Shown here: positions 32,585 through 44,759 of the stretch, in pieces | How the letters are laid out: each line of letters starts with the position of its first letter | Numbering within the stretch: position 1 is the first letter of the stretch | Assembly (NCBI GenBank): GCA_023053545.1 | Contig: JAKZAN010000001.1 | Location: 1 to 64,000 of the forward strand | Source: Lepidurus packardi | Lineage: Eukaryota > Arthropoda > Branchiopoda > Notostraca > Triopsidae | Length of the DNA stretch: 64,000 nucleotides | Direction of reading: 5' to 3' | The notes under the pieces: generated by a model | The model's input: only the letters and a program-made list of their open reading frames with translations | The model's database searches: none | Told to the model about the DNA's origin: nothing | Program-made: the position numbers and the translations under genes

Positions 32585-34208
32585 CCTGGGGTCTTCGACT
32601 TCCGTGATCCGCGCTTAGATTTCGCCTTGTGGCTATCCTTCTCGTCGTCGGAATCGTCGGTATCGGGCCATGTGCGGACGTTGCTTGCAGACTCCACTTT
32701 GGTCTCCAGCCAGGAGTCGAAATCCAGAAGATGCGCAGGTCGTGGCTTGAGCCTTTCGATGTCCTCTCCCCATTGGCTCATCAGTGGCAGCTTGTCCTTC
32801 AGCTGTTGCACCAAAACTGTGGACTTGAACTCGTTGTCGTGACCAGAAGCGATAAGGGTGTCTGCGGCATTATGAAGCTCTTCGGAGAACCCTTCCAATG
32901 CCTCAAAATCGTTTTCTTTGAACTTGGCGTACTTCAGCGCGCTTCGCAAACAGGCATTCGTGACCTTTTGCGGGTGGCCGTATTTCCGGTGGAGCTTCTC
33001 CAAAGCTCTTCGGTAAAGCACTGGGTTGTTTAGAGCTCAACGGACGGTTTTCCGCACCTTCGGGTCGAGTAATTGTCGGAGAGCCGCCATGCGTTGGTCA
33101 TCAGTTTCCAGTACGTCGTGGACCATGGACTTAAACGTAGAGATGAACAATGGCCAGTCTTTAGGGTTCCCGGAGAAAGGCATGATGTCTATCTTCTGCA
33201 TTTGTGCGGCCCTGCAGCTATGCGACGGCTTCGAAGGAGGTGTTTCCGAGGAATAAATCCAAGCCTCGTTTGAGGTTATAGGTGGCAAGGCAATCAGGTA
33301 ATTCGTAGAAGACGGCACGCTTAAGGGCAGCGACGAGGTTACCATGGGCTGTTGATTCGTAGCAGTCAAGGCCGAGCTTACAGCAAGGTTAAGGACAGGC
33401 GGAGGATTGCCAACTGGATGGGGAATAGAGGTGTTGGGACTAACTTGCGTATTGGGTTCAGGGTTCAAGGATCAAAGATGCAAGTGCTTCTCGATCAAAT
33501 CTTGAAGCTCTCGTTGTTTCTTCCTCTTCAGCAACTCCTGCCGCTCGATCTCAAGCTCCCTAAGTCTCCTCTCCTCAGCTGCTTCCTCCCTGGCATTCCT
33601 CTGGAGTTGGTTCAGCTCAAGCTCTGCTAATTGCCGTTCTTGGCGCACAGCCTGGAAGAATGAGAGGTGTTGGTGCTACCTCTTGACATTTGCGAGCGTT
33701 GAGACGGGGCTATCGACGCCACTGTGGACGCTGCTGAGCTGCCGGCCCGTGAGAGAATATATTTGTCAATAGCCACATAGCAACTGTTGACTGAGGCTTC
33801 AACGTCAGCGATCCAACTTAAGCGGTCTTGTCCGAAAATCATGTGCTCAGCTTCCGCTTGGACAAGTCTTTCGTTGAGCTCTGTACATTCTTGAAGACGC
33901 TCTACGAGTTGCGTTCGGTAGTCTTTGATAAGCGACCGGAACGATTTTTCGTCGATTGCTTTGTGGATTTTGGTCAGAAGTCTGGTTGTTTGCGCCTTCG
34001 ATTGGGTTCGAAGCGCTTTTACGACATGCGGTTCTTCAGGAACGCCATGTTCTTCATCACTGGAATCTTCGGCTTGTCTACTTAAGATCTCTCTGGAAGG
34101 TCCGGGATGAGGAGGATCAGCCACAACACGACTTTCAGTGCGCTGATCTTCTTGCCTTCCTCCTGCGGGAAGAGCTCTCGCGGTCTCCGTAAGTGCGTTT
34201 TTCGACAT
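32266..34208 (-). pseudogene. BEL gag (copy 1)
   Basis: Gag in several frames: an N-terminal part (34208-33627, MSKNALTETARALPAGG, with a coiled-coil stretch), a middle part (33468-33037, including MPFSGNPKDWPLFISTFKSM, typical of Pao gag) and a C-terminal part (33021-32266, RALEKLHRKYGHPQKV). Frame changes separate them. Zinc knuckles follow in the next frame. Confidence 0.75.
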
Positions 34209-34499
34209 AATTACTTCAGATTCCCGGGTTTCGGCACCAAAATGTTATATATGCGCAGGTTTTAAAACTTCCAAACAATCAAAACCCACTTCAAAACCAT
34301 TCTGACAGGTACTATATTTCAGCCTTTCTGCGCAACAAAAACTGAGATCAATGTTTTGCGGGGAACTTATCTTTTGCTTGCTTTTGAATATGTTATCCTC
34401 TTGTTTTTTCTCCTTTCTTTGTGGAATGTTTTCTCGCTTAAAGTTTGCGCAACATTGTTAAGTTTAAACTGTCCGGGACTTGCACCGCCTCCAGTTTAA

Positions 34500-36399
34500 T
34501 ACTCGACAGTTTAATACTCGACAAGATCACAACAGCAATTCATATGTTCTCAAAGATTTAGAAGAGTTCGCAAGCTACGAAGTCACAGTAAAAGCCTTTA
34601 ACGACGTCGGAATGTCCTTCGCCAGTCCAGTTGCCAAAGAACGCACCCGAGAAGGAGGTAAAAAACATTTCCTTTATCAAATCATTCATTAAAACAACAT
34701 TTCATTTACAAAAATGTTCAATATTTATCATTAAGTTAAAGTTCCAAGCGCTGGGCCGAAATCCGTAAGAGCCAATGCAACCTCATCCACCACTGTCGTA
34801 GTGAGTTGGGACCAAATCCCCGAAAACTTGCGAAATGGAGTGATTCTGGGCTACAAAGGCTACTATGGAGCTGCCAACTTCCGATTTAGGGTACTTTTAA
34901 CCTTTTAAAATGCCTCTAAAGCACTAAAAACTGACTTTTTGAATTAGAATAAGGAAGTTCTGGGAAATACGACACTGACAACGACCTTAACAGAGCTCAA
35001 AAAGTGTACCAGTTACCAAATCCAAGTGCGAGCGTACACCAAAATGGGCGATGGCACCCTCAGTACCGTTCCTGTGATCGCCCAAACCTGGGAAGATGGT
35101 AAATTCCTCAAATATTCAATAAAAAGAGTTCAGATCTCATCCAGTTGTCTTGAATGTTCATAGTTCCCGGCCCTCCTTCGAACGTTTCGTTCCCTGATGT
35201 CTCTAACGAGCGCTCGAGTCGTCTGGGACGTTCCAGATGAAGCTAACGGCCTATCGCGTGGCGTACGTCATGGAAGGACGCAATGAGAAGCAATCCACCG
35301 ACTTTACGCCCATGGATCGCACCTACCGAGTCACCAACATGGAAGCAGAGCAGTTTTATATCTTCCAAGTCTCGGCACAGACCAGTCAAGGTTGGGGACA
35401 AGTTGCTTTAGCTCGAGTCTACACTACGAATAGCAGGGAAAGGCCCCAAGCGCCCTCTGCCCCCTTTATTAGCAGCTCGCAGATCCAAGCGAGGCAAATC
35501 ACCTTCAGTTGGACGCCTGGACGCGATGGTTTTGCCCCTTGAAGGTGAAAAAATGACCACAATATCAATCGAAATGAAGTTTTCATTCGATTTTTTTATC
35601 ATTTAAAGGTATTACACGGTGGAATATAGAGAAGGATTACAAGCACCGTGGGTAACTGCATCAGAACGTGCAGATCTAGCGCAAGCTTGGTATACGGTCC
35701 ACGGTTTGAAGCCATTTACGAACTACCAAGTCCGTTTACGGGCGGTAAACGACATGGGTCCTTCGAATTGGTCGCCCAATTCCGAGATCTTTCGCACTTT
35801 GTCGGCTCCGCCGGCATTGCTGGTACCTAACGTGAAAGTTGTACCCATAACGACCACGAGTGTGCGAGTTTCATGGACAATCCTGAGCGAATCCGCTTGG
35901 AATGGAGATTCGGGTACTGGCATGTATCTGGTGGAGTACCGGCAGATGGGCGAGTTCCCTGTACTCTCCCAAAACAGCCAGAAGGAAGAAGTTATGGGAG
36001 TTAAGGTAGAAATCATTCCCAATTTTATTTATTATTTTATTTTATTTATTGTTTAATTAACTTTTAATAGGATTGTTTTCCTTTTTAGACATCGTATATA
36101 GTACTGGATGGGCTTGTGAGGGATCACAACTACGAGGTGACAGTAACCGCAGCTAATTCACAAGGAAAAGGACCGCCTTCTCCACCAGCGACAGTATTTG
36201 TAGGCGAAGCAGTTCCTACGGGAGAACCGCGGAATCTGACGTTGGTTTCAACGTCGCCAACGGAATTAAGACTCACTTGGGCAGCTCCAGGGATAAACGA
36301 GCAAAATGGGATCTTTTAGGGTACAAGGGCTTGTATTTGGCCCAAGGCGAAGGACTCGAAAAGGAGGAAATGGAGGTGGTACCAGCCTCTGATACTTTG
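34500..36399 (+). pseudogene. sdk: Sidekick-like FN3 exons, frameshifted
   Basis: Consecutive exons resemble the fibronectin type III part of the cell-adhesion protein Sidekick: 34500-34657 (NSYVLKDLEEFASYEVTV), 34742-34890 (SAGPKSVRANATSSTTVVVS), 34948-35098 (TLTTTLTELKKCTSYQIQV), 35164 to about 35545 (PGPPSNVSFPDVS ... FSWTPGRDGFAP), 35609-36005 (KVVPITTTSVRVSWT) and 36089-36399 (TELRLTWAAPGINEQNG). Frame breaks lie at about 35195 (2 bases missing in a CT repeat), about 35241 (11 bases lost between direct repeats), near 35540 and near 36312. Sidekick directs homophilic synaptic-layer adhesion. The Ig domains, transmembrane segment and tail are absent. Left and right edges are chimeric with BEL and block R. 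Confidence 0.8.
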
Positions 36400-37791
36400 G
36401 TGAGCTTTCTTCAATTGCGCGGTGTTTTCAAGCTTGTCTACCGAAGACGATGTCAAATTTGGAAGTCGAGGTAACTTTTTCGTTTCCCCCAAATAACTGT
36501 TATGACTCGTTTGTAATCGTTTGTATCTCGTTATGACTCGTTTGTATAAGTTCCGACTAACTTTTTTCCCACTTCTGTGTTTGTTTTGTAGGACCTCCGT
36601 AATGGAGACTGCAGAAAGAGGGTGGAACGGAATCCTTTTGTGGCTGCGAAACTCGTGTCAGTGTCTCGAAGCGAAAAGGAAGATGTGAACAAGTTGACTT
36701 GGCCAACGACTCAATCGTCTAGAACTTTAACTCTTTCTTGTCTTATTCACCGAGTGTCGACAAAAGGTACAAACGCCGAATACTCTAAATTGTAGCGTCT
36801 TTCATAGTGGTTAATACTGGATGTTTTCTCTTTTCTTCTAGTTCTCGGAGCCACAATGAAGCTACAAATGTGAAACAAAGTATCATCCACTTTAGAGAAA
36901 GACGAAGATTCTTGTGAGCTGCCGTTGTTAAATTCACTAGTTTTGTCCATGGCGTTTATAACGACAGGTAAAGTGTTTTAATGTTAAATGAACTCGATTT
37001 CCGGAAATGAATATCTGCTTGATTGTGTAGGTTACTGTTGGCTTGAGATGGAGCTCCGTTTGCGCTAGTATTCCGTCTCGACAAATTTGTGAGCTGGTCC
37101 GATCATTTGGACAGGTTCTTTGAAGGGTAAGTTGGTCCTTTGATAATATCACTCCAAAAGGAGTTTTCTGTAGTGGAAGTTTTTCATTGATTCGTAGGGT
37201 TTTCTCATTCCTCTTTGCTCTAGGCTTCCGTTTTTGCGCCCCTAGTGTTCTTTCCTCGCTATTTAGTAGCGCAGGCATTCCTAAAGAAGATTATCCGTGC
37301 ATCTATGGCGATTCCTCCAGCTGCAATACCGAAGATCACCGTCATCATCAGCTCTTCCCTCAACCCTTGCCTTTGAACGCTGATCCCGAGCTGATCCCGC
37401 TGATCGTCTTTACGTCGCCTTTGATTCGGATTCGCCCTTTCTTGTGATGGAACTAGGAAACCCAGAGGGCACCAGGTATGCTGGGAGGTTTGGGTGCGGT
37501 AAATCGCCTAAAGATTTGCTGCAGTTTAACCTTCTGGGGGCAGAAAAGCTTCCGTTGCTCCATTATGCGTTAGGTCTTCGCGTATTAGGTCTTTAAATGG
37601 TAGCAACGGAGCTTGGGCGCCTAAACAACCATGTCCGATAAGAGAACTCGGAGCTTGGGCGCCTTCTTTCTCCTTCGGCCGTACAAGCGAGACAATCAAA
37701 ATGTACCAATTTCATTATTAATGTGTTGTTGGGGTTGGGAACCTATAATGAGACATCGGTATTTACTTGAATACCTGATCCCCCCTTAAAC
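36397..37791. repeat. Duplicated block R, copy 2
   Basis: Near-identical to 19937-21312. Its left edge cuts into the sidekick exon right after PASDTL. Confidence 0.8.
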
Positions 37792-37852
37792 CTCGTAAAG
37801 TATAGTTGCCTACTTCCAGCTTCCGCGCTTTTCTTTTCTGAGGTGTGGTCCA
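37792..37852 (-). pseudogene. NLR exon remnant, second copy
   Basis: Same WTTPQKRKARKLEVGNYTL reading and same LINE junction as 21313-21372. Confidence 0.75.
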
Positions 37853-38606
37853 TCTGCGAGAAAGAAGAGTTTGCGAAACACTTTGCAAAAGTTCAAAGCG
37901 AGGTACAACTACAGACGAGCCAGGGGAATGAGGACAGGAAACGATTCTTAGGCAGCAGGTAGAACAATTTATACGAGGAAGTAGCAGGTGGAAAGAATCG
38001 GAAAGGCCGTTCACTAAATGGGAGTTTAACAAGATTACCCAGCACTAGCCAGGGGAGGGACTTGGTTCATGGAAATGATGACAGAAAGGGGAATGAAAGC
38101 TACCTTAATACTTCAAAAATTGGCAGGGACAAGCTGGGGAGCAAATATGAAAACGCTTTATAAGGGACTAAAGCGCAAAATTAGAATATGCGGTAGTTGT
38201 TTTTAAAGACGCCAATGAGATCACGTTAAAACGCATAGAAACCATAAACAGAGCAGTAGGAATAATTCTCGGGGCAATGAAAACCACGCCCATATCTGTG
38301 TCACTGTGCTCAACAGGACTAACACCACTCCGAGATAGGTGGGAAGAACTGGCTTAAGGTATCGCAACAGAATGATGGAACGTCCTTATGAAGACGAGGT
38401 AGTATTCAGAGTCCTCGATCACAGGGAAAAAAGAATATATGCACAAATGAGTACATGGATAGAAGCCTACCAAATCCCGGAAATAGAAGCAGGAAATATC
38501 TATGAGAAAACAATCGCCCCATGGGATTTTGATGTAACAGGTCTAATTTCCGGCGAAGACATCTATAACCTGTTCAGGGGATATGTGAGGACTGCTTTGT
38601 ATTGAA
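37853..38606 (+). mobile_element. Second-family LINE tail, copy 2, RT palm missing
   Basis: As at 21373-22265, with the same finger-to-thumb fusion and an open C-terminal end from 38339 (MERPYEDEVVFRVLDHREKR) that stops at 38605. It lies just 3' of NLR-C. Confidence 0.65.
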
Positions 38607-39177
38607 AGGAGAGCTAATCCTGTAAGTCTTTCCTCCGCAGTGGAGTTTCTTAGCCAAGTTTTGAGTGTTAGACTAGAAGAACTCCTTTAAGCGGTGCCAA
38701 GTGGCCATAACCGTAAGTAGGACATCAAATGAGGATAAAAATGAAAGTATAAAAACCCTTCAGTGAGTCCTGTAAGGTAATGTAAACCTGCAGTGAGCAT
38801 CGAAATGCTGCTTGTAAGCGGTTCCGAGAGTGAAATTCCGGTTACATATGCTATAATTACCAAGGAAATGGCTGAAATTAGCATTCGATTACTAGCAGTA
38901 CTTAGTAAGACTGTAGCGGACGGGTTAACTATACAGCTTTCTTATTCGCAAAATAAACTAAGAAGGAATATTTTTGCCTCGAGGGAATTGAGACCATAGA
39001 AAACCGTTGGAACGTACTAGAATGCTTTGGCGTTGTATTAATAAAAAAAGTTGAATGGGGTACTTAAAGGGCGGAATTCCTTATTGGCATACATCCACTA
39101 GGCACTAGGGTATACTTCTGTTGATTAATTGCTTTCGAAATTGCTATTGGATCTTTCAACAGAATTAAATACGCAAC

Positions 39178-42100
39178 TTACACAGGGAACCAAAACTCGT
39201 ACACCTCATCTTCTACGTACCTAAGGCGGTATTCTAGTTTTCGTTCTCTGAACACATGCATAGCATGACATGCATTCTGCTTAGATAATTTATGCAGCGT
39301 TAACGAAATATTAGATTCATTGTCGTTTGTTTTTCCTTTCCAATTTTCAGCCTTGTCTGCAATAGCATGGAATATACCAATTGTTTCATGGTTCCGAAAG
39401 GGACAAGATAAAGTTTGAAGCGTACGAACACTTAAAACTATTTTCAACAAAGCCAAGTACATACTACTGCTTTTCAAAGCTTCCTCATCACTGGAGGATA
39501 ATGGAGTTGAAGGACCAGGACCTATGGAAATGATCTTTGATAAATCAGGTTCATAAATGTACAGGTTGACTCTCTTCATCCCCGGACAGCGTTCAAGGGC
39601 TTCTCGGATCGGATGCAGCATCAGAACTTCGCTGTTTTGCCAAAAGTTGCGTAATAATGACAGTTCTTCAATACTTTCTCCACTACTTCCGGTTAAGGCC
39701 TCCAACAACTGGTTGCCAGAGAACTCCTCGTCACTGTTTGGAGTCTTTCCATAGATTCTGCCGATGGAAAGGGTCCGCAGATTAGGTGCAGTTAGGTTCA
39801 ACCAACTAAACAATTCGATTGGAAACGTGCATCCAACGATGGTCAATTCCTCCAGGTTTAGTGCCAGATTTCTCCAAGCAAGGAGGAGCTCTTGGTTCTC
39901 ATCAGCTGACGGAAGCAATCCAACACGATCCAATGAAACCTTCTCGAGATGAAGCCTTTTCAGACAGCATTTTTCCTTGACCGCGTACTTGCTGATGTCA
40001 GTAACCTGTAATACGAGTAAGAAGGAATTTCTTCGTATAAACAAGGGTGAATTGTGATTGAATTATTCATGAAATGGGCGATGAAAAGTTTTTGGGAAGT
40101 GCAGTTGTACAATTTTCTCACTCACGTCAAATCGGAGATTCATTCTGGAAAGCGTTAGCGTTTCAAGTTTACTGGCGAGCATCACTAGGTCTTCAAGCAG
40201 TAGGTCTCGACATTTGTTGAGGTGCAGCGAAGTGAGACTGCACCCAGGCTCCGAAAGTCGTTTTAATATTGGGTTCAACACACCACGACTAGAAAAACCT
40301 CGTTAGTTAATAGTTCTGATTACGTGGCTATTGTCCTTATACTTTAAGCCCAGGTGTATCAAGTGAGACAACCACTTCTCAGCCAAGACTTCCGATAGTA
40401 GTGATCGATAACCATAATGCCCTGCAATAAGAATTCAAAGAGTAAGTTGGAGTGTGTTGCTGCATCATCTTGGAGACGTCCACATGACATGACATCAACG
40501 TCTGCGATCCAATAATTACAGCGCTCCCTCGTACTTACACAGAAGATCGAACTCGAAACGCTTGAGACGGCAAGTTTCAGGAACCTCTTGCATGGCCTCG
40601 GTAATCGCCCGCATAAACTCTAAGTATTAAAAATAGCCAAAATAAAATCCAGGTATTTAATTCAATCTACCTTTTGGAGCTCTATAGAATCTCAATTTAA
40701 CAGGACAGGAAGCAGATTTAAGAAGCTCCTGAAGACTGTGAGCTAATTCTTGTCGCGTTGGGTCGCCAGTTATGTCGAAGATTCCATCACATTTCAATTT
40801 ATGAAGAACAACACCGGACTTGGACAAAGTCTGGAACACAACTGGAAAATTGTGTGGGTTAAAAACCCCTATCACAAAAATAGAAATGGGGCAATCCTTG
40901 GGTGATGCAAAGGGTGCGTTTGTTCTTCCAGTGTTTTTCTTGTCGAGCTTTTCAGCCAGTTGCAGCAGAGTTAGGCTAGGCTCAACTGAGCTAACTGTGA
41001 TATCTCCAGCTTGTGATATTTCCAGCTTGTTCGGCAGAGCATCTTTAAATTCGGACCAGGTACCAGCGGCACCATTTTGCGTGAAATAGTTTTTCATAAA
41101 GTATCTAAGACAGTCGTAAGGAAACTTAATGTCACGGAAAGCGTGGACTAAACGCCTCAACTGTCCCATTTCTATCATCGAAACCGCAACTTCATCGAAG
41201 CTGGCCTCTAGCCGATACAGGTCAAGTAAGTTCTGTTCCATAAGATTCCGGTCGGGTTCGCTACCAAGATAGTAGGCGGCTAGAAATTCTGCCGTGGTTC
41301 GATGAGGAACTTGGTAACGAGGAATCTTCTCTTTGGTGTCTTGGATCAGAACACCAGCCTCGATTAGTTGAGTAACTTTGACGTCGGTAGTTTCAGCCTC
41401 TTCTTTGTTTCCCGTTATAACAAATACGGTGAAGCTCATGCTTTTAGTTTTCAGACCGTTGAGGCAAATACGACCAAAGTCTTGGAGGTAGCTTTCATGA
41501 CCTTGGTGGATCTGACTGTCGAAGAAATCCATATTCCAGACTTTGTCAGCTTTCTTACTGGCTGCGCGGTACAGGTTGTGGTTGATCATGGCAAAGTAAA
41601 GACCCGAAAGAGTTGAAGGTAGTTCACGTTTCGGGCACTCGCTGACTAAGCAGCACATCATTACGCAAAGCAGTGGACATTGAGCTAGTTCCATGTAAGG
41701 ACTCTTGACTAGTACCTTCCACACGAATTGCTCGAATTGCTCCAGACTGAGTCGTTGAGCTTCAGGCTCTAGTTCGTAAATTTCTTCAACATTTTTAAAA
41801 TCATCGATACTAGGTAGGTCTTCCGACTTTTGGGAAAATCTCGTGTCTGCGTTATATAGTGGTCTCTTGTTTAAACTTTTCAGATCTTCCATGCAGCTTA
41901 TAACATCGGCTTTGGTTAAGCGACCTGCCTTGATGAAGAACTTGCCAACTGCCACTGCCACTTGCCTTTGTCCAAAGCCTTTCACTCTTACAAGCATGGC
42001 TGTGCGCTTGACATGATCGGGTACATGTCCGCATCTCGATGTGAGCACCACGTCGCACTTGCTCATCGTGTCTTTCTTCATTATCCGACCTACCTCTTTC

Positions 42101-42864
42101 TTGGTGTTAGCATTCGCCTCATCGTACCCGTCCAGCAGCATCAGAACGTCTTTTGCTAATTTACTATTTAATATATCCTTAAGTTTTGTGTTCATCTTCT
42201 CGTCGTAGATTGATTCCATGTAACTCAAGATGTTTCCCTGGTTTAAATTTGGGAACAAATAGAGCCTTGATGATCCATGTTTAAGTAGACTTACATCTTC
42301 ACCAACGGAGCCCAGTTTTACTACAAGCAGTAGACGAAAATCACTGGTGTACTTGTTTGAGTCGCTTTTAGACCAATCAGAAGCGATCTTAAGCATCAAG
42401 GTTGACTTTCCATAGCCGGCGTCTCCTTCGATCAGAATGCGGTAACTACCCCCTTTCTGAAATGCACATGGAGTGCGCTAGTTTTAAGAGAATTAAGGTT
42501 TAAGAGTTGCACTTACCTGACATCGTTCGAAAAGTTCTTCCACACCGAACTTGGCCGTAGCTGAGTTTTGTAAGGCTAGTTCCGTGTAAACTTCGTCGAT
42601 GTCCCAAGTGTGCTCGGGGTACCATGGCAGTGGAGAAGCAGTGCACAAGGCAGTCGAATAGTACTCTTTCAAGTCTTCGCACTAGAAAAGCAAACGCGTA
42701 CAGTTTTTGACATTGCTACTATCAATGAATTCGAGACTTTACTTTTAACTCATACATGTCCACGGGTTGGTTTCCAACGTTAGTGACACCACCAATGCAA
42801 ACATTTTCAGCACGATTGACGGTAACTGGACCATTGAAGGTATTAGTAGTGCTTTGTTGGGAAC
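39178..42864 (-). CDS. NLR-C: NACHT-LRR receptor, N-terminal exon damaged
   Basis: Exons: 42864-42743, 42681-42517, 42456-40671, 40619-40539, 40421-40343, 40288-40126, 40005-39178. They join in phase (3225 nt with one upstream base). Walker A and LLDGYDEANANTKKE are intact. The acidic repeat of copies A, B and D is absent; this loop reads YNADTRFSQKSEDLPS instead. The linker exon is two codons longer than in A and B. The NACHT exon starts three codons later because its acceptor lies directly before KGGSY. The upstream basic exon has an in-frame TAG at 42962-42960. An acceptor-like acatcttag at that spot could give a shortened exon, otherwise the N-terminus is lost. Confidence 0.75.
42743..42864 (-). 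other. RHIM-like amyloid-motif exon of NLR-C
   Basis: FNGPVTVNRAENVCIGG is unchanged; only the end of the exon differs (QPVDMYELK). Confidence 0.5.
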
Positions 42865-42913
42865 CTATAATGAGACATCGGTATTTAATTTCAACCCCTC
42901 ATACCCCTTAAAC

Positions 42914-43040
42914 CTTGTAAAGTATGGTTGCCTACTTCCAGCTTCCGAGCTTGTCTTTCCTAAGATGTTGCCCATAGTGCCAGTATTTTCCTCAACTTAT
43001 CCACGATGTCACTTCACCAAGTTGACTTTTTTCTAAGGGA
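42914..43040 (-). pseudogene. NLR-C basic N-terminal exon with stop
   Basis: Homologous to 3777-3918 and keeps RQARKLEVGNHTLQ and the donor. An in-frame TAG lies at 42962-42960 and the upstream half is diverged. Confidence 0.65.
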
Positions 43041-43372
43041 AATCTCTTTGTTTTAAACATGGATTCACGTAAACAAGATAACTATCTGAAGCACTTTCTG
43101 CCACGCCCTTTGTAGTTTACATTAAAAGCAGCAAACTGCGAACGTCAGACGACAATACAGATAAATACGACAGGCGAAGTGGCACTGCATCGTCGTCTGC
43201 TGCATTCACGATAGGTGTCGCTGCCTATTCAACTCCGGCTGACTTTGGTCCGAACACGAATTGACACTATTATTTGGAGATGGGCGTGCTTAGGAAAGTG
43301 CATGTTAAAGAAAGGGGGCGGAATTTAGACCGTCACCGAACATTTCAATAATACCGACTAGTCCTGTAACGC

Positions 43373-43380
43373 TATATATA
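43373..43380 (-). promoter_or_regulatory. Putative TATA box of NLR-C
   Basis: TATATATA in the same context as in NLR-B, about 450 bases upstream of the damaged N-terminal exon. Confidence 0.4.
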
Positions 43381-43735
43381 CCCCAATCACTTACCAAAAC
43401 TTGACTAAAATAAAGCCTGTAATAAACTGTGCTTTTTTATTAAACATAGTATTTCCGCTTTGCTTGCACGGGATAATTTCAAGCCAAAAGAAATGTCATA
43501 CGAAGATTGGTACACGTTCTTTTTAAACAACTTAATGTTCCCTTTCAATCATAGACATACTTTATATGGATAACACAATCCAATTCCAGGTTAGTATGAT
43601 TTTCACAAAAAGCAAGATGACATCAAGACCTGTAATAATTAATCGGACTTTTTTATTTCACACTCCTTGGGTCATTTATTTTCCATGGTCTTGCTGGATT
43701 TATTACTATTTATTACTGCTGGATCTTATATATAT
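43381..43735. other. AT-rich spacer upstream of NLR-C
   Basis: Homologous to 26940-27415 but internally shorter; about 120 bases present in copies B and D are missing after 43585. It ends in an AT-microsatellite junction (tatatatatc repeats, 43726-43760) with the hAT fragment. Confidence 0.4.
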
Positions 43736-44209
43736 ATCTTATATATTTTCTTATATATAGAGCTACTATTACGCAGGTTAAATTCTCTTACCAGCGAAAG
43801 GATGCCGAAATTCCAATTCCTGCTTCACTAAATTGATCACTTCAGCTTGTGTCCGCCCAGACAAAGGAATCCATTTTTTCTTGAATCGAGGATCAAGCAG
43901 GGTTCCTGAAACATAATCCACATCTGTCAAAATCAATCTCCATAGACTATTTTAATTAAATGATCTTACGTAAAAGGTATCATTAAGGACATATCCCAAA
44001 CGTCGCTTTAAGGATTCGTGAAATACTTGAGCCGTTTGACGGCAATAAAGTACCAACGTGCTGTCGGGGTTCACAGATGTATCCGAGGATGTTCTGTTAA
44101 CCATATCCAAATACGCTGGTATGACTAGTCCAAGGGTTTCCGAATCCTTTTGAAAAGCATCGGTGGCAAGTTTAAAAGGTCCAAGCAGAACTACAAGTTC
44201 TTTAAGCAT
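43736..44209 (-). pseudogene. hAT transposase C-terminal fragment, copy 3
   Basis: First two exons as in the other copies (LLGPFKLATDAFQKDSET, LDPRFKKKW). The third exon is lost at the AT-rich junction. Confidence 0.65.
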
Positions 44210-44264
44210 CTTGCAATGTAATGCTGCAAGTTGTCCGAGTTTCTTGCACGCATTCAGCTTGTTG

Positions 44265-44375
44265 TGGGTCTATCGGGTCTCTAATCAGGTCTCGAATCGG
44301 GTTCCCACACGTGCACTTTGATCGGGTCTGTGATCGGGTCTCTAATTCTCGGGTCTTCAATGAATCGGGTCTTCA
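44265..44375. repeat. 12-base tandem repeat, unit 3
   Basis: Copies of atcgggtctctg and atcgggtcttca next to the hAT fragment; they then run straight into the orphan NLR exon. Confidence 0.65.
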
Positions 44376-44393
44376 ATGAATTCGAAACTTTAC

Positions 44394-44693
44394 ATCCAAC
44401 GCATCAAAGTCAACCGGTCCTGATTGTTTCCGCGAAGAGCTTCCTTGTCCTTCAATATTTACGTTGCCACCCACGGAAACACCGTCAGCACCATGGACGT
44501 TAAATGGACCATTGAATATATTAGTAATGTTTTGGGAAGCTAAAATGAGACATGGGTCTTTAATACCTGTACTCTTTAAACCTTGTAACGTATAGTTGCC
44601 TACTTTCAGCTTCCGAGCTTTTCTTATCCGAGTCCATCGTGCCAGTATTTTTCCTCGTCTTATCCACGATGGAACTTCAGCGGTTGAATTTTC
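44394..44693 (-). pseudogene. Orphan NLR N-terminal exons (fifth, diverged copy)
   Basis: Two exons correspond to the basic exon (44693-44582) and the RHIM-like exon (44539-44394). They keep the donor, the acceptor and the phase 1 junction. The basic exon reads KILARWTRIRKARKLKVGNY. The second reads NIFNGPFNVHGADGVSVGG followed by NVNIEGQG, so the FNGP start and the V-x-V-G core are kept although the residues around them changed. The linker, NACHT and LRR exons that should follow are absent, replaced by unit 3. It is either the remnant of an older NLR or a free N-terminal cassette. Confidence 0.65.
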
Positions 44694-44759
44694 CTACTAG
44701 AAATGTTTTCTTTTTTTAAAAACATGAATTCCCAACACATAAAGAAAGCAGCAAACCGC

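Larger units (their letters stand above)
28852..34300 (-). mobile_element. BEL/Pao retrotransposon, copy 1, defective
   Basis: Minus-strand element. Its 3' LTR ends at 28852 (tgttatatatgcgc on the + strand). Its 5' LTR begins at 34243 but keeps only about 55 bases before sidekick-derived DNA starts. A primer-binding-like tggtgccgaaacccggga lies at 34239-34222. Gag, protease, RT/RNase H and integrase follow in BEL order. It carries frameshifts, a missing RT palm and an altered integrase. The insertion site is the same as that of the copy at 60815, so the two copies derive from one insertion duplicated with its flanks. Confidence 0.85.
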
